From Falsiroseomonas sp050563525 (GTDB lineage: Bacteria; Pseudomonadota; Alphaproteobacteria; Acetobacterales; Acetobacteraceae), in the NCBI RefSeq assembly GCF_050563525.1, contig NZ_JBNXUN010000001.1:310001-374000 (forward strand): a DNA stretch of 64,000 bases, read 5' to 3'. Below the pieces are notes generated by a model. The model was not told the DNA's origin. It saw nothing but the letters and a program-made list of their open reading frames with translations, and searched no databases. Shown piece by piece: positions 44,926 through 54,302 of this stretch. The first letter of the stretch is position 1, and every line of letters begins with the position of its first letter. The position numbers and the translations under genes are program-made.

Positions 44926-47900
44926 TCCGCCGCGACGGCCAGCACGTCTTCCATCGGCTGCGGCAGGTAGCGGGCGTAGTCCTTCGGCACGATGTGCCAG
45001 AACTTCGCCGCCTCCGACGCCCAATCATTCAACAACCGTGAGGCGAAGGGGCTGCCCGTCTCCTCCACATGCCGCTCGACATGCTCGCGCAGTGCCGCCG
45101 CCCAGTGTGCAGAGGCACCGACACGGCACCAGCGCAGCGATTCCGGGTTCACCCGCTGCTCAAAAGTGTTCTCCGCGTCGTAGAGGAACGCCATGCCGCC
45201 GGTAAAGCCAGCGCCGAAGTTGTCACCGACCGGGCCGAGGATGACGATGGTGCCGCCCGTCATGTATTCGCAGGCATTGGCGCCGGCACCTTCCACCACG
45301 GCGAGCGCGCCGGAATTGCGCACCGCGAAACGTTCCCCGGCCTGGCCTGCCGCGAACAGCGCACCGCTAGTCGCGCCGTACAGGCAGGTGTTGCCGATGA
45401 TGGTGTTCTCGTTCCACACCAACGTCGAGGACGGCGCCGGACGCACCACGATGGTGCCGCCCGAAAGCCCCTTGCCGACATAGTCGTTGGCGTCGCCGAA
45501 CACTTCCAGCTTCAGCCCACGCACCGCGAAGGCGCCCAGCGACTGCCCGGCAGACCCGCGCAGCCGCACCGTCAGGTGGCCGCGCTGCAGACCCTCCATG
45601 CCGAATTTGCGGACGATCTTGCTGCTGATCTTGGTGCCGATGGCGCGGTGCGTGTTGCGGATGTTGTAGGCGAGCTGCATCTTCTCGCCGCGCTCGAACA
45701 GCGCCGCCGCGTCGCGGATCATGTCGGCATCCAGCGTCTCCGGCACCTCGTTGCGGCCATCCATGGTGCAGTAGGCCGGATGCGCGCCGGCATCCGCCTT
45801 CACCAGCAGCGGGTTCAGGTCGAGGTCGTCCAGATCCTCCGCGCCACGGCTGACCTGGCGCAGCAGGTCCGTGCGGCCGATCACGTCGGTCAGCTTGCGG
45901 AAGCCGAGGCTGGCGAGAATCTCCCGAACCTCCTCCGCGACGAAGCTGAACAGGTTGATGACCTTCTCGGGAGTTCCAGCGAATTTCTGGCGCAGCGCAT
46001 CATCCTGCGTGCAGACGCCGACGGGGCAGGTGTTGGAATGGCACTGGCGGACCATGATGCAGCCCATGGCGACGAGGGATGCCGTGCCGATGCCGAATTC
46101 CTCGGCCCCCAGCATCGCCGCGATCACCACGTCCCGCCCGGTCTTGAGCCCGCCATCCGTGCGCAGCTTCACGCGGTGCCGCAGGCGGTTGAGCATCAGC
46201 ACCTGATGCGTCTCGGTCAGCCCCATCTCCCAGGGCAGGCCGGCATGCTTGATGGACGACACCGGGGATGCGCCCGTGCCGCCGGAGTGCCCCGAGACCA
46301 GGATCGCATCCGCCTTCGCCTTGGCGACGCCGGCCGCGATGGTCCCGATGCCCGACCGCGCAACCAGCTTCACACAGACCGTGGCGTCCGGGTTGATCTG
46401 CTTCAGGTCGTAGATGAGCTGCGCCAGGTCCTCGATGGAATAGATGTCGTGGTGCGGCGGCGGGCTGATCAGCATGACGCCCGGCGTGGAATGCCGCAGC
46501 TTCGCGATCAACTCCGTCACCTTGAAGCCGGGCAACTGCCCGCCCTCCCCCGGCTTGGCGCCCTGCGCCACCTTGATCTCGATCTCGCGGCAGTTGTTCA
46601 GGTACTCCGCCGTGACGCCGAAGCGGCCGGAGGCGATCTGCTTGATGGCGGAATTCGCATTGTCGCCATTGCGACGCGGACGCGCGCGGATCGGGTCCTC
46701 GCCGCCCTCGCCACTGTCGCTGCGCGCACCGATGCGGTTCATCGCAATCGACAGCGTCTCATGCGCCTCCGGCGACAAGGCACCCAGCGAGATGCCGGGC
46801 GCCACCAGCCGCTTGCGGATCTCCGTGATGCTCTCGACTTCCTCGAGCGACACGGCGACGCGGCCATCGGCGCGGAAATCCAGCAGGTCGCGCAGCGCCA
46901 CCGGCGGCAGCTTCCGCACACCCTCGGAGTAGCGCTTGAAGGTCTGGTAGCTGTCGCTTTCCACCGCCTTCTGCAACGTGTGGATCAGGGACCCGTCGAA
47001 GGCATGGTTCTCGCCGCGCTTGCGCAGCTTGTACAACCCGCCCACCGGCAGCGTCACCGCATCCGCGTCCCAGGCCTTCGCATGCAGCGCGAGGACGCGC
47101 CGCGCGATCCCCGAAAGCCCGATGCCCGAAATGCGCGACGCGATGCCTGGGAAGAACTCCGCCACCAGCGCGCGGGACAGCCCGATGGCCTCGAAGTTCA
47201 TCCCGCCGCGGTAGCTGCTGATGACGGAGATGCCCATCTTGGACATCACCTTCAGCAGCCCCTTGTCCACCGCCTTCTTGTAGCGCGCCACGCAATCCTT
47301 CAGCGACAGCTCGGGGAACAGCCCGCGCCGGTGCCGGTCCGCGATGCTCTCCTGCGCCAGGTAGGCATTCACCGTGGTCGCACCGGCGCCGATCAGCACG
47401 GCGATGTAGTGCACGTCGATGGACTCGGCGCAGCGCAGGTTCAAGCTGGTGAAGGTCCGCAGGCTATGCCGCACGAGATGCGTGTGCACGCCGCCGACAG
47501 CCAGGATCATTGGGATCGCCGCCCGCGCCGGCCCCTGCTCGGCATCCGAGAGGATCACATGCGCGCAGCCGCTGCGTACGCCTTCCTCGGCCTCCCGCTT
47601 GATGCGCTCAATGGCAACGCGCAGCCCCGCCTCACCTTCCGCAACCGCGAAGGTGCAGTCCACCACGCAGGCGGTATCGCCCATGTAGGCGCGCATCGCG
47701 GCGAATTCGGCGTTGGACAGCACCGGGCTGTCCAGCATCAGCATGTCGCACTGCGTCGGGTCCTCGTCGAGGATGTTCCCGAGATTGCCGAGCCGCGTCT
47801 TCAGCGACATCACCCGCGTCTCGCGCAGGCTGTCGATCGGCGGGTTCGTCACCTGGCTGAAGGACTGGCGGAAGTAGTGGTGCAGCCCGCGATACTGGCT

Positions 47901-49445
47901 GGACAGAACCGCGATGGGCGTATCGTCGCCCATGCTGCCGATCGCCTCGCTGGCTTCCTCCACCATCGGGTGCAGGATCGTCTCCAGCTCCTCCAGCGTG
48001 TAGCCCACGGCAAGCTGGCGGCGCCGCAGCGCCTCCCCGGTCAGCTCCGCCTGCTCATCGGCACCGGACTTGACGATGCCGTCGATGCGCGTCGTGCGGC
48101 TGGTCCAGTCGCCGAACGGCTTGCGCGACGAAAGCGCATCCTTCAGCTCCGTGTCGCCATAGAAGCGCCCGGTCGCCAGTTCCACGCCGACGCACTGACC
48201 AGGACCCACGCGGCCCTTGGCGACGATCCGGTTCTCGTCGATCTTCACCATGCCGGTCTCGGAGCCGATGACCAGGATGCCGTCATGCGTGATGGTGTAG
48301 CGCATCGGCCGAAGGCCGTTGCGGTCCAGCCCGCCGATCACCCACTTGCCGTCGGTTGCCGCGATCGCGGCGGGCCCGTCCCAAGGCTCCATCACCGCAT
48401 TGCAATACAGGAACATCTCGCGATGCGCCGCCGGCATCGTCGCGTTGCTGCCGAGGCTCTCCGGAATCAGCATGGACTTCGCCATCGGCGCGTCGCGGCC
48501 GCCACGCACCAGCAGCTCGAACACGTTGTCCAGCGTTGCCGTGTCGGACCCACCGGCCTGCACCACCGGCTTGATGTCGTCCATCGCGGCATCCAGCAGC
48601 GGATGCGCCAGCCGCGTCTCGTGCGACTTCATCCAGTTGATGTTGCCGTGGACGGTGTTGATCTCGCCGTTATGCGCCAGCATGCGGAACGGCTGCGCCA
48701 GGCGCCAGGTCGGGAAGGTGTTGGTGGAGTAGCGCTGGTGGTAGATCGCGAAGCGGCTGGTGAAGCGCGCATCCAGCAGGTCCGGGTAGAAATCCGCCAG
48801 CGAAGCCGCCAGGAACATGCCCTTGTAGACGATGGAGCGGCAGGACAGCGAACACAGGTACAGCTCCGGAATCTGCGCCGCGATCGCCTGCTTCTCGATC
48901 CGCCGGCGGATCACGTACATGTCCCGCTCGTACAGATCCTCATCCACGCCGCGCGGGTTCCACAGCAAGATCTGCTCGATCTCCGGCCGCGTCGCATTGG
49001 CCTTCTCGCCGATGCAATCCACGTCGATCGGCACCTGGCGCCAGGAATAGATGTTGTAGCCGGCGGCGAGGATCTCGGTCTCGACGATCTGCCGGCAGCG
49101 TTCCTGCGCGCCGAGATCCGTCTTCGGCAGGAACACCATGCCCACCGCTATCCGCCCCGGCCGCAGCCGGTCGCCGCCGCGTTCTACCACCTCGGCGAAG
49201 AAGTCCTGCGGGATCTCGATATGGATGCCGGCGCCGTCGCCGGTCTTGCCATCTGCATCGACCGCGCCGCGATGCCACACCGCCTTCAGTGCATCGATAC
49301 CGGCCTGCACCACCTTGCGGTGCGCCTTGCCGTCCAGCGAGGCGACCAGTCCGACGCCGCAGGCATCATGTTCCGTCAGGTCGATATGCCCGGCATCGCG
49401 CAGCGTTGCGGTATTGGCCAGGTGGTTCGCCACATAATCCTGCAT
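44922..49445 (-). CDS. gltB: Glutamate synthase (NADPH) large subunit
   Basis: Transfers the amide of glutamine to 2-oxoglutarate. About 1507 residues. After a propeptide, the glutaminase nucleophile is Cys29 in EHDACGVGLVASLDG. Central and FMN domains carry SGEGGEDPIRARPRRNGDN and VSGHSGGTGASP, and the [3Fe-4S] cysteines lie in CHSNTCPVGVC. The C-terminal GXGXG beta-helix includes GGTIVVRPAP. ATG 49445 follows gltD by five bases; a GTG at 49454 overlapping the gltD stop is an alternative. Full length, with all cofactor motifs present. Confidence 0.97.
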   Translation of the reverse strand: MQDYVANHLANTATLRDAGHIDLTEHDACGVGLVASLDGKAHRKVVQAGIDALKAVWHRGAVDADGKTGDGAGIHIEIPQDFFAEVVERGGDRLRPGRIAVGMVFLPKTDLGAQERCRQIVETEILAAGYNIYSWRQVPIDVDCIGEKANATRPEIEQILLWNPRGVDEDLYERDMYVIRRRIEKQAIAAQIPELYLCSLSCRSIVYKGMFLAASLADFYPDLLDARFTSRFAIYHQRYSTNTFPTWRLAQPFRMLAHNGEINTVHGNINWMKSHETRLAHPLLDAAMDDIKPVVQAGGSDTATLDNVFELLVRGGRDAPMAKSMLIPESLGSNATMPAAHREMFLYCNAVMEPWDGPAAIAATDGKWVIGGLDRNGLRPMRYTITHDGILVIGSETGMVKIDENRIVAKGRVGPGQCVGVELATGRFYGDTELKDALSSRKPFGDWTSRTTRIDGIVKSGADEQAELTGEALRRRQLAVGYTLEELETILHPMVEEASEAIGSMGDDTPIAVLSSQYRGLHHYFRQSFSQVTNPPIDSLRETRVMSLKTRLGNLGNILDEDPTQCDMLMLDSPVLSNAEFAAMRAYMGDTACVVDCTFAVAEGEAGLRVAIERIKREAEEGVRSGCAHVILSDAEQGPARAAIPMILAVGGVHTHLVRHSLRTFTSLNLRCAESIDVHYIAVLIGAGATTVNAYLAQESIADRHRRGLFPELSLKDCVARYKKAVDKGLLKVMSKMGISVISSYRGGMNFEAIGLSRALVAEFFPGIASRISGIGLSGIARRVLALHAKAWDADAVTLPVGGLYKLRKRGENHAFDGSLIHTLQKAVESDSYQTFKRYSEGVRKLPPVALRDLLDFRADGRVAVSLEEVESITEIRKRLVAPGISLGALSPEAHETLSIAMNRIGARSDSGEGGEDPIRARPRRNGDNANSAIKQIASGRFGVTAEYLNNCREIEIKVAQGAKPGEGGQLPGFKVTELIAKLRHSTPGVMLISPPPHHDIYSIEDLAQLIYDLKQINPDATVCVKLVARSGIGTIAAGVAKAKADAILVSGHSGGTGASPVSSIKHAGLPWEMGLTETHQVLMLNRLRHRVKLRTDGGLKTGRDVVIAAMLGAEEFGIGTASLVAMGCIMVRQCHSNTCPVGVCTQDDALRQKFAGTPEKVINLFSFVAEEVREILASLGFRKLTDVIGRTDLLRQVSRGAEDLDDLDLNPLLVKADAGAHPAYCTMDGRNEVPETLDADMIRDAAALFERGEKMQLAYNIRNTHRAIGTKISSKIVRKFGMEGLQRGHLTVRLRGSAGQSLGAFAVRGLKLEVFGDANDYVGKGLSGGTIVVRPAPSSTLVWNENTIIGNTCLYGATSGALFAAGQAGERFAVRNSGALAVVEGAGANACEYMTGGTIVILGPVGDNFGAGFTGGMAFLYDAENTFEQRVNPESLRWCRVGASAHWAAALREHVERHVEETGSPFASRLLNDWASEAAKFWHIVPKDYARYLPQPMEDVLAVAAE

Positions 49446-49450
49446 CGCCG

Positions 49451-50890
49451 TCACTCCGCCGCCACGGCGAGCATGCTCGCCTTCTGCTCGATGTAGTGGT
49501 GCATCGTCTCCGCCGCGTCGCGCCCGTCGCGGATCGCCCAGACCACCAGGCTCGCGCCGCGCACGATGTCGCCGGCGGCGAAGACGCCAGGCAGCGCCGT
49601 CATCATGGTGCGATGGTCCACCTTCAGCGTGCCCCACTTCGTCACCGGCAGCGCCGGCTCGTTGAAGGCCGCCGGCAGGTCCTCCGGGTCGAAGCCCAGC
49701 GCCATGATGACAAGGTCGGCCGGCAGGTCGAACTGGCTGCCCGCGATCGCTTCCACCTGCTGCCGCCCCGTCGCATCCGGCAGGCCGAGATGCATCCGGT
49801 GCGCACGGACGGCGGTGACCGTGGCATCGCCGAGGAAAGCCTCCGGCGCGCCGAGCCACTCGAACACCACGCCTTCTTCCTCGGCGTTGTGCACCTCCCG
49901 CATCGAGCCGGGCATGTTCGCCTTGTCGCGCCGGTACAGGCAGGTGACGGAGGCAGCCCCCTGGCGGACCGCGGTGCGCACGCAGTCCATCGCCGTGTCG
50001 CCGCCACCGATGACAACCACGCGCTTGCCAGCCGCGTTCATCGCGCCGGATTCCATGGCCGGCACCACCCCGCCGAGGCCGGCGCGGTTCGACGCGGTCA
50101 GGAATTCCAGTGCCGGCACGATGCCGGGCAGGCCGATGCCGGGCGCGGACATGTCGCGCGCCTTGTAGACGCCGGTCGCGATCAGCACGGCGTCATGCTT
50201 CACGCGCAACTCCTCCAACGTCACGTCGCGGCCGACGGCGACGTTGAGGTGGAAGTGGATGCCGCCTTCCTCGAACTGCTTCGCGCGCCGCAGCACCACC
50301 TCCTTCTCCAGCTTGAAGTTGGGGATGCCGTAGATCATCAGACCGCCGACGCGATCGTAGCGGTCGTAGACATGCACCTGGTAGCCGCGCACCCGCAGCC
50401 GCTCCGCCGCCGCCAGGCCGCCCGGGCCGGCGCCGATGATGCCGATGCTGCGGTCCAACTCGCGCCGCGGCTTCGGCGGCTTCACCCATCCCTGCGCCCA
50501 GGCATTGTCGGTGATGTACTTCTCGACCGAGCCGATGGTGACGGAACCAAAACCTTTTTCGATGACGCAGTTGCCCTCGCACAGCCGGTCCTGCGGGCAG
50601 ATGCGGCCGCAGATCTCCGGGAAGGTATTGGTCGCCGCGGCGACCTCATACGCCTCCTCCAGCCGGCCTTCCGCCGTCAGCTTCAGCCAGTCTGGGATGT
50701 TGTTGTTCAGCGGGCAGTGCACCTGGCAGAACGGCACGCCGCACTGGCTACACCGGCTGGACTGTTCCGCCGCCGCCTGCGGCGCGAACTCCTCGTAGAT
50801 TTCGCCGAAATCCTCCCGACGCAGCGTCGCCGGCCGCTTGTCCGGCTGGTGCTGGTCGAGGCGCACGAATTGCAGCATCCGATCGGCCAT
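49451..50890 (-). CDS. gltD: Glutamate synthase (NADPH) small subunit
   Basis: FAD/[4Fe-4S] subunit passing electrons from NADPH to GltB. 479 residues. N-terminal cluster cysteines in CSQCGVPFCQVHCPL and ICGRICPQDRLCEGNC, FAD motif IGIIGAGPGGLAAAERL, NADPH motif VVVIGGGDTAMDC, and LPGVFAAGDIVRGASLVV near the C-terminus. It precedes gltB, the common alphaproteobacterial order. Both GltD and GltB end with LAVAAE, encoded by very similar 3' sequence. Confidence 0.97.
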   Translation of the reverse strand: MADRMLQFVRLDQHQPDKRPATLRREDFGEIYEEFAPQAAAEQSSRCSQCGVPFCQVHCPLNNNIPDWLKLTAEGRLEEAYEVAAATNTFPEICGRICPQDRLCEGNCVIEKGFGSVTIGSVEKYITDNAWAQGWVKPPKPRRELDRSIGIIGAGPGGLAAAERLRVRGYQVHVYDRYDRVGGLMIYGIPNFKLEKEVVLRRAKQFEEGGIHFHLNVAVGRDVTLEELRVKHDAVLIATGVYKARDMSAPGIGLPGIVPALEFLTASNRAGLGGVVPAMESGAMNAAGKRVVVIGGGDTAMDCVRTAVRQGAASVTCLYRRDKANMPGSMREVHNAEEEGVVFEWLGAPEAFLGDATVTAVRAHRMHLGLPDATGRQQVEAIAGSQFDLPADLVIMALGFDPEDLPAAFNEPALPVTKWGTLKVDHRTMMTALPGVFAAGDIVRGASLVVWAIRDGRDAAETMHHYIEQKASMLAVAAE

Positions 50891-50947
50891 GGCGACGCGA
50901 AGCTCCCTGGGGCGCTCGCCTCCTACACCACGATTTTTCCAGATGCG

Positions 50948-50953
50948 AGTCTA
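50948..50953 (-). promoter_or_regulatory. Candidate -10 element ahead of gltD
   Basis: On the - strand TAGACT within AATTAGACTCGCA, 57 bases before the gltD ATG. It matches the TAGACTCG found ahead of rpoN exactly. No good -35 at 17 bases. Confidence 0.35.
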
Positions 50954-51057
50954 ATTCGCGACGCAAGGTCAGCATCTCTGTCCTTTATCGCGGATTATCC
51001 TTCCGGGGCTCTAGCGAGGGCCGCCGCGGCGCCCGGAGATCGGGCCGATATGGCCCA

Positions 51058-52017
51058 TTAAACCGCGGTAAAATCTCGGCGACCGCCGCCGACCCGGTAC
51101 CGCCGCAGATAGGCCGGCACCAGGGACTCGACGGATTTGGGCTCGATCCCCAGCGCGTCCAGGCCCGGATGCTGACCGGACACCACGTTGTCCTTCCCCA
51201 GCAGCAGCAACTGGTCGCTGGTCAGCGCCGGGTTCGGCAGCTTCTCCAGTAGCCGCGCCTGGAAGCGCATGAACCCCATCGGCATCTCGACCATCCGGCG
51301 CCGGCGCCGCGTGGTATCCAGGATGAAGCGCAGCACTTCCCGCATCGTCATCGCGCGCGGGCCGCCAAGCTCGTAGGTGACGCCTTGCGCCGCGTCCTGC
51401 TCCAGCGCCGCCATCACCGCATCGGCCACGTCGCCCACATACACCGGCTGGAACCGCGACCCGCCAGAGACCACCGGCATGAAGGGCAGCATCTGTGCCA
51501 TGCTGGCGAAGCGGTTGAAGAACTGGTCTTCCGGCCCGAACACCACCGAGGGCCGCAGGATGGTCGCCTTCGGGAAGGCCGCCAGCACCGCCGCCTCCCC
51601 CTGCGCCTTGCTGCTGGCGTACAGGCTCTCGCTGCCCGCATCGGCGCCGATGGCGGAGACATGCACCATCCGCCGCACGCCCGCGGCGGCGGCCGCCTGC
51701 GCAACCAGCCCCGGTGCCTCCCCCTGGATGCGCCGGAAGTCGCCGGGCCGGCGCTCGTACAGGATGCCAACCAGGTTCACCGCAACATCCGCCCCCTCCA
51801 GGGCGCGCGCCAGCGCCGGCGCATCGGTGACGGAAACCGCCAGCGGCACGATCTGCCCGACCCGCCCTTGCGTGGTGAGGAACCGCGTGCCGGCCGGGTC
51901 TCGCGTCGCCACCCGCACGACGTAGCCCTGCGCCGCCAGGCGCTGCACCACGTAGCGGCCGATGAAGCCGGCGCCGCCGAACACCGTGGCTACCCTGCGA
52001 TTCCGCCCCACCTGCAT
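51058..52017 (-). CDS. Complex I NDUFA9-like NAD(P)-binding protein
   Basis: 319-residue atypical SDR related to the NDUFA9 subunit of respiratory complex I. N-terminal VATVFGGAGFIGRYVVQRLA, RRMVHVSAIGADAGSESLYA with the Ser/Tyr residues, then ILRPSVVFGPEDQFFNRFA, VYVGDVADAVMAALEQ and a C-terminal helical part. In alphaproteobacteria it is thought to bind NADPH and may help assemble or stabilise complex I or act on quinones. ATG 52017 is preferred; an upstream ATG (52050) is possible. Divergent from tRNA-Leu. Confidence 0.88.
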   Translation of the reverse strand: MQVGRNRRVATVFGGAGFIGRYVVQRLAAQGYVVRVATRDPAGTRFLTTQGRVGQIVPLAVSVTDAPALARALEGADVAVNLVGILYERRPGDFRRIQGEAPGLVAQAAAAAGVRRMVHVSAIGADAGSESLYASSKAQGEAAVLAAFPKATILRPSVVFGPEDQFFNRFASMAQMLPFMPVVSGGSRFQPVYVGDVADAVMAALEQDAAQGVTYELGGPRAMTMREVLRFILDTTRRRRRMVEMPMGFMRFQARLLEKLPNPALTSDQLLLLGKDNVVSGQHPGLDALGIEPKSVESLVPAYLRRYRVGGGRRDFTAV

Positions 52018-52138
52018 CACCCGCACTCCATCCGCCGTTGCGCGGAACATATGGGCCGCCGCAGCGCCAGCCAAGGCGAGGCGGCGCGCCCCGTCGGTCC
52101 CTCGGTCACGCCATTGCAAGAAACCGCCGCAACCCCGC

Positions 52139-52167
52139 TTGACGCATCACGGCCCCCCCCGTAAATC
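52139..52167 (+). promoter_or_regulatory. Promoter of tRNA-Leu
   Basis: TTGACG (52139-52144), 17-base spacer of mostly C, TAAATC (52162-52167), ending 26 bases before the mature tRNA. Close to the sigma-70 consensus with ideal spacing. Confidence 0.65.
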
Positions 52168-52193
52168 CCGCGTCGTCGCAGGACGCCCCCATT

Positions 52194-52280
<87 letters not shown>

Positions 52281-52352
52281 CTCCCGCAGATCGTGTGCAG
52301 AGTTACCAGTCAACACGGTTGGGGCATGTGCGCTCAGCGCGTTGGCCCGAGG

Positions 52353-53504
52353 CTACAGCCCCAACGCATCGCAGGCGCCGTTCAACGCCGGAATGTCGAT
52401 CAGGAAGGCGCTGTTGTTGGTATCCTGCCGCGCCAGGAAGCAATCTCCCACCACCTGAGCTGCCCGCAGGTCGAGAACTGGTGCCGCCGTGTCCATGCCA
52501 ATCCGCCAATAGGCCGTCGAGGTCAGGCTGAGCACACGGGTCCCGGGCGGTGAGAAGACGCAGTTGAGCAGCCCACCGCCATATATGCCGGCGACCGCCT
52601 CCGCGGACCGGAAGACCTCCAGCTGCTCCGTGGCGGAAAGCTGGTCCGGCGTGACGGCGCGGAAGCCGCGCGCGGCAAGCTGCTCGAACACCTCCTGCTC
52701 GTTCAGCAGGTTGCGGAACCAGGCCTTGATGCCGATCCGCCGGATGTACAAACGGTTGCCCGCCACCGGCCGCGCCGGCGCTCGCCCGACATCGGCGGCC
52801 TGGCGCAGCGCGGTCATGACCGGACGGTGCAGCCAGCTCGGGCTTTGCGCTACGAAAATGCGGTCGACGCGTATCCATCCCTTCGGCGGCACCGAAACAA
52901 GGTCGCCCTCCGGCACACCCAGCGCCAGCAGGAACCTGCTGAAGGTCGCGTGCACCGCCTGTGACACCAGGACCTTCGGCCTCGGCGCCGGCAGCGCGAA
53001 GTAGAAGGCCAGCTTGGGCAGAAGCTCGAACATGAAATGCGTGTAGTTGTGGTCGCGTGCGTTGATCAGGTGGAACACCGGATCCCGCAGGTGAAGCGCA
53101 GGCTTCCCAGGGTCCCTGTCCCTGCGCCGCAGCCCCTCCGGCACCAGGCTGAGGCCGTGCTGGGACAGCACGCCGGGATGGTCCTGCGGCGCCGCCGTGA
53201 AGTCCTCGGCCCGGTCGACGATGCTGGTGACCAGCAGGCGTCCGTCGCGGTCGAGCACCTCGCCGCGGCCCAAAACGGCAGCGTCCGACAGCACGGTCAG
53301 GTGGATCTCGGGCCAGCGCAAGTTGAAGCCGCGCAGGGCTTGTGGTTCGGGCCCATGGCGAAAGGTTGGAAGGCGCGTCGCCGGTTGCTCGATGGCAGGG
53401 GCGACCGACAGGGCGCGATGGCTGCCCTGCAGAAGCGCGGCCAGTTCGGCGACCGGCTCGATCGCGTCCATCGGCAGCAGGCGCAGTACCTGCGGCAGCC
53501 TCAT
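52353..53504 (-). CDS. Glycosyltransferase family 61 protein
   Basis: 383 residues. The GT61 pattern is clear: ARDHNYTHFMFELLPKL (usual H-N-x-x-H region), LYIRRIGIKAWFRNLLNE, and the signature AVAGIYGGGLLNCVFSPPGT followed by RVLSLTS. GT61 enzymes transfer xylose, GlcNAc or similar to glycans and are found in bacterial capsule and exopolysaccharide loci. Its ATG overlaps the stop of the unknown gene upstream (ATGA). Acceptor unknown. Confidence 0.85.
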   Translation of the reverse strand: MRLPQVLRLLPMDAIEPVAELAALLQGSHRALSVAPAIEQPATRLPTFRHGPEPQALRGFNLRWPEIHLTVLSDAAVLGRGEVLDRDGRLLVTSIVDRAEDFTAAPQDHPGVLSQHGLSLVPEGLRRRDRDPGKPALHLRDPVFHLINARDHNYTHFMFELLPKLAFYFALPAPRPKVLVSQAVHATFSRFLLALGVPEGDLVSVPPKGWIRVDRIFVAQSPSWLHRPVMTALRQAADVGRAPARPVAGNRLYIRRIGIKAWFRNLLNEQEVFEQLAARGFRAVTPDQLSATEQLEVFRSAEAVAGIYGGGLLNCVFSPPGTRVLSLTSTAYWRIGMDTAAPVLDLRAAQVVGDCFLARQDTNNSAFLIDIPALNGACDALGL

Positions 53505-54115
53505 GACCGGACGGCCAACGTGAAATCCGCAAATGCATGATGCTGCACCGCCGCCGCGGCAATCCGCGCGCCAGCCGGAAGCAGTGCGCACAGCAGCAGG
53601 GGACCCTCGAGGCCGGGCAGGTCCAGGACGCCAGATGGCGGATCACCTTCGAAGAAGGCGGCAGCCAGGGTGCGTCCTTCCGGCAGCGGCACAGGGTCAC
53701 CAGACAATCCGGCGCGCGCTTCGCAATGCAGGTCGGGATGCGTGTTCCGGAAGGCATTGTCGAAGACCAGGCTGTCGCGGCAGCTCCAGCCGATGGCTGC
53801 CATCCGTCGCGTCACATACTTGTGGTTCAGCCGGTGCAGCGCCGCATGGGCCAGGGCAGCCAGGGCGAAGCGCGCCGCCTGCCGGCGGAGATCCTCCGCG
53901 AACAACTGGCTGAAATAGCGGTCCAGGGTCGAGGTCGGCATGCGGAGCTCGGCGGCTTCCAGCCTAAGTCCAGCCGCGAACTGCGACAAATCCAACGCAA
54001 TCTCCAACGCGGGCGCCGCCCGTGCGCCAATGTAGCCAGCCTGGTCGTGCACCCGCAAGGCCCGCACCGCCGCGCGGCCAGCCCGCCGGTCCTGGTTGCC
54101 ACACCGCGCAGGCAT
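53501..54115 (-). CDS. Conserved-looking protein of unknown function, coupled to GT61
   Basis: 204 residues, no signal peptide or membrane span. Contains a helical first half (alanine-rich, with LDRYFSQLFAEDLRRQ) and a second half with LVFDNAFRNTHPDLHCEA and a beta-like end. No family recognised. GGGGAG precedes the ATG. It overlaps the following glycosyltransferase (ATGA), so a role in the same glycan is likely but unproven. Confidence 0.65.
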   Translation of the reverse strand: MPARCGNQDRRAGRAAVRALRVHDQAGYIGARAAPALEIALDLSQFAAGLRLEAAELRMPTSTLDRYFSQLFAEDLRRQAARFALAALAHAALHRLNHKYVTRRMAAIGWSCRDSLVFDNAFRNTHPDLHCEARAGLSGDPVPLPEGRTLAAAFFEGDPPSGVLDLPGLEGPLLLCALLPAGARIAAAAVQHHAFADFTLAVRS

Positions 54116-54302
54116 GCCCTACTCCCCTCTGCGGTAAGTCCATCTCGGGCGCGACGCCACCCGCGGCCCCTGCCAGGACCGCAACGTCTTCAACCGGTTT
54201 TTTAGGGGTCAGGGCGCACGTGTCTGACAGAATCGGCCCATCCTGGGCGCCACCGACTGGGGTATCCGCGACGTGGGCTGCACCCTGTTCTCCCGAAACG
54301 CC

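Noticed and set aside
45069..49496. Very long open frame (1475 codons) on the + strand opposite gltB
   Set aside because: It is a shadow of the GC-rich gltB gene: composition is dominated by Arg, His and Gln, no motif is recognisable, and gltB on the other strand has all cofactor motifs.
52303..53757. Alternative - strand frame overlapping the GT61 gene
   Set aside because: The GT61 frame carries the GGGLLNCVFSPPGT motif; the alternative has none.
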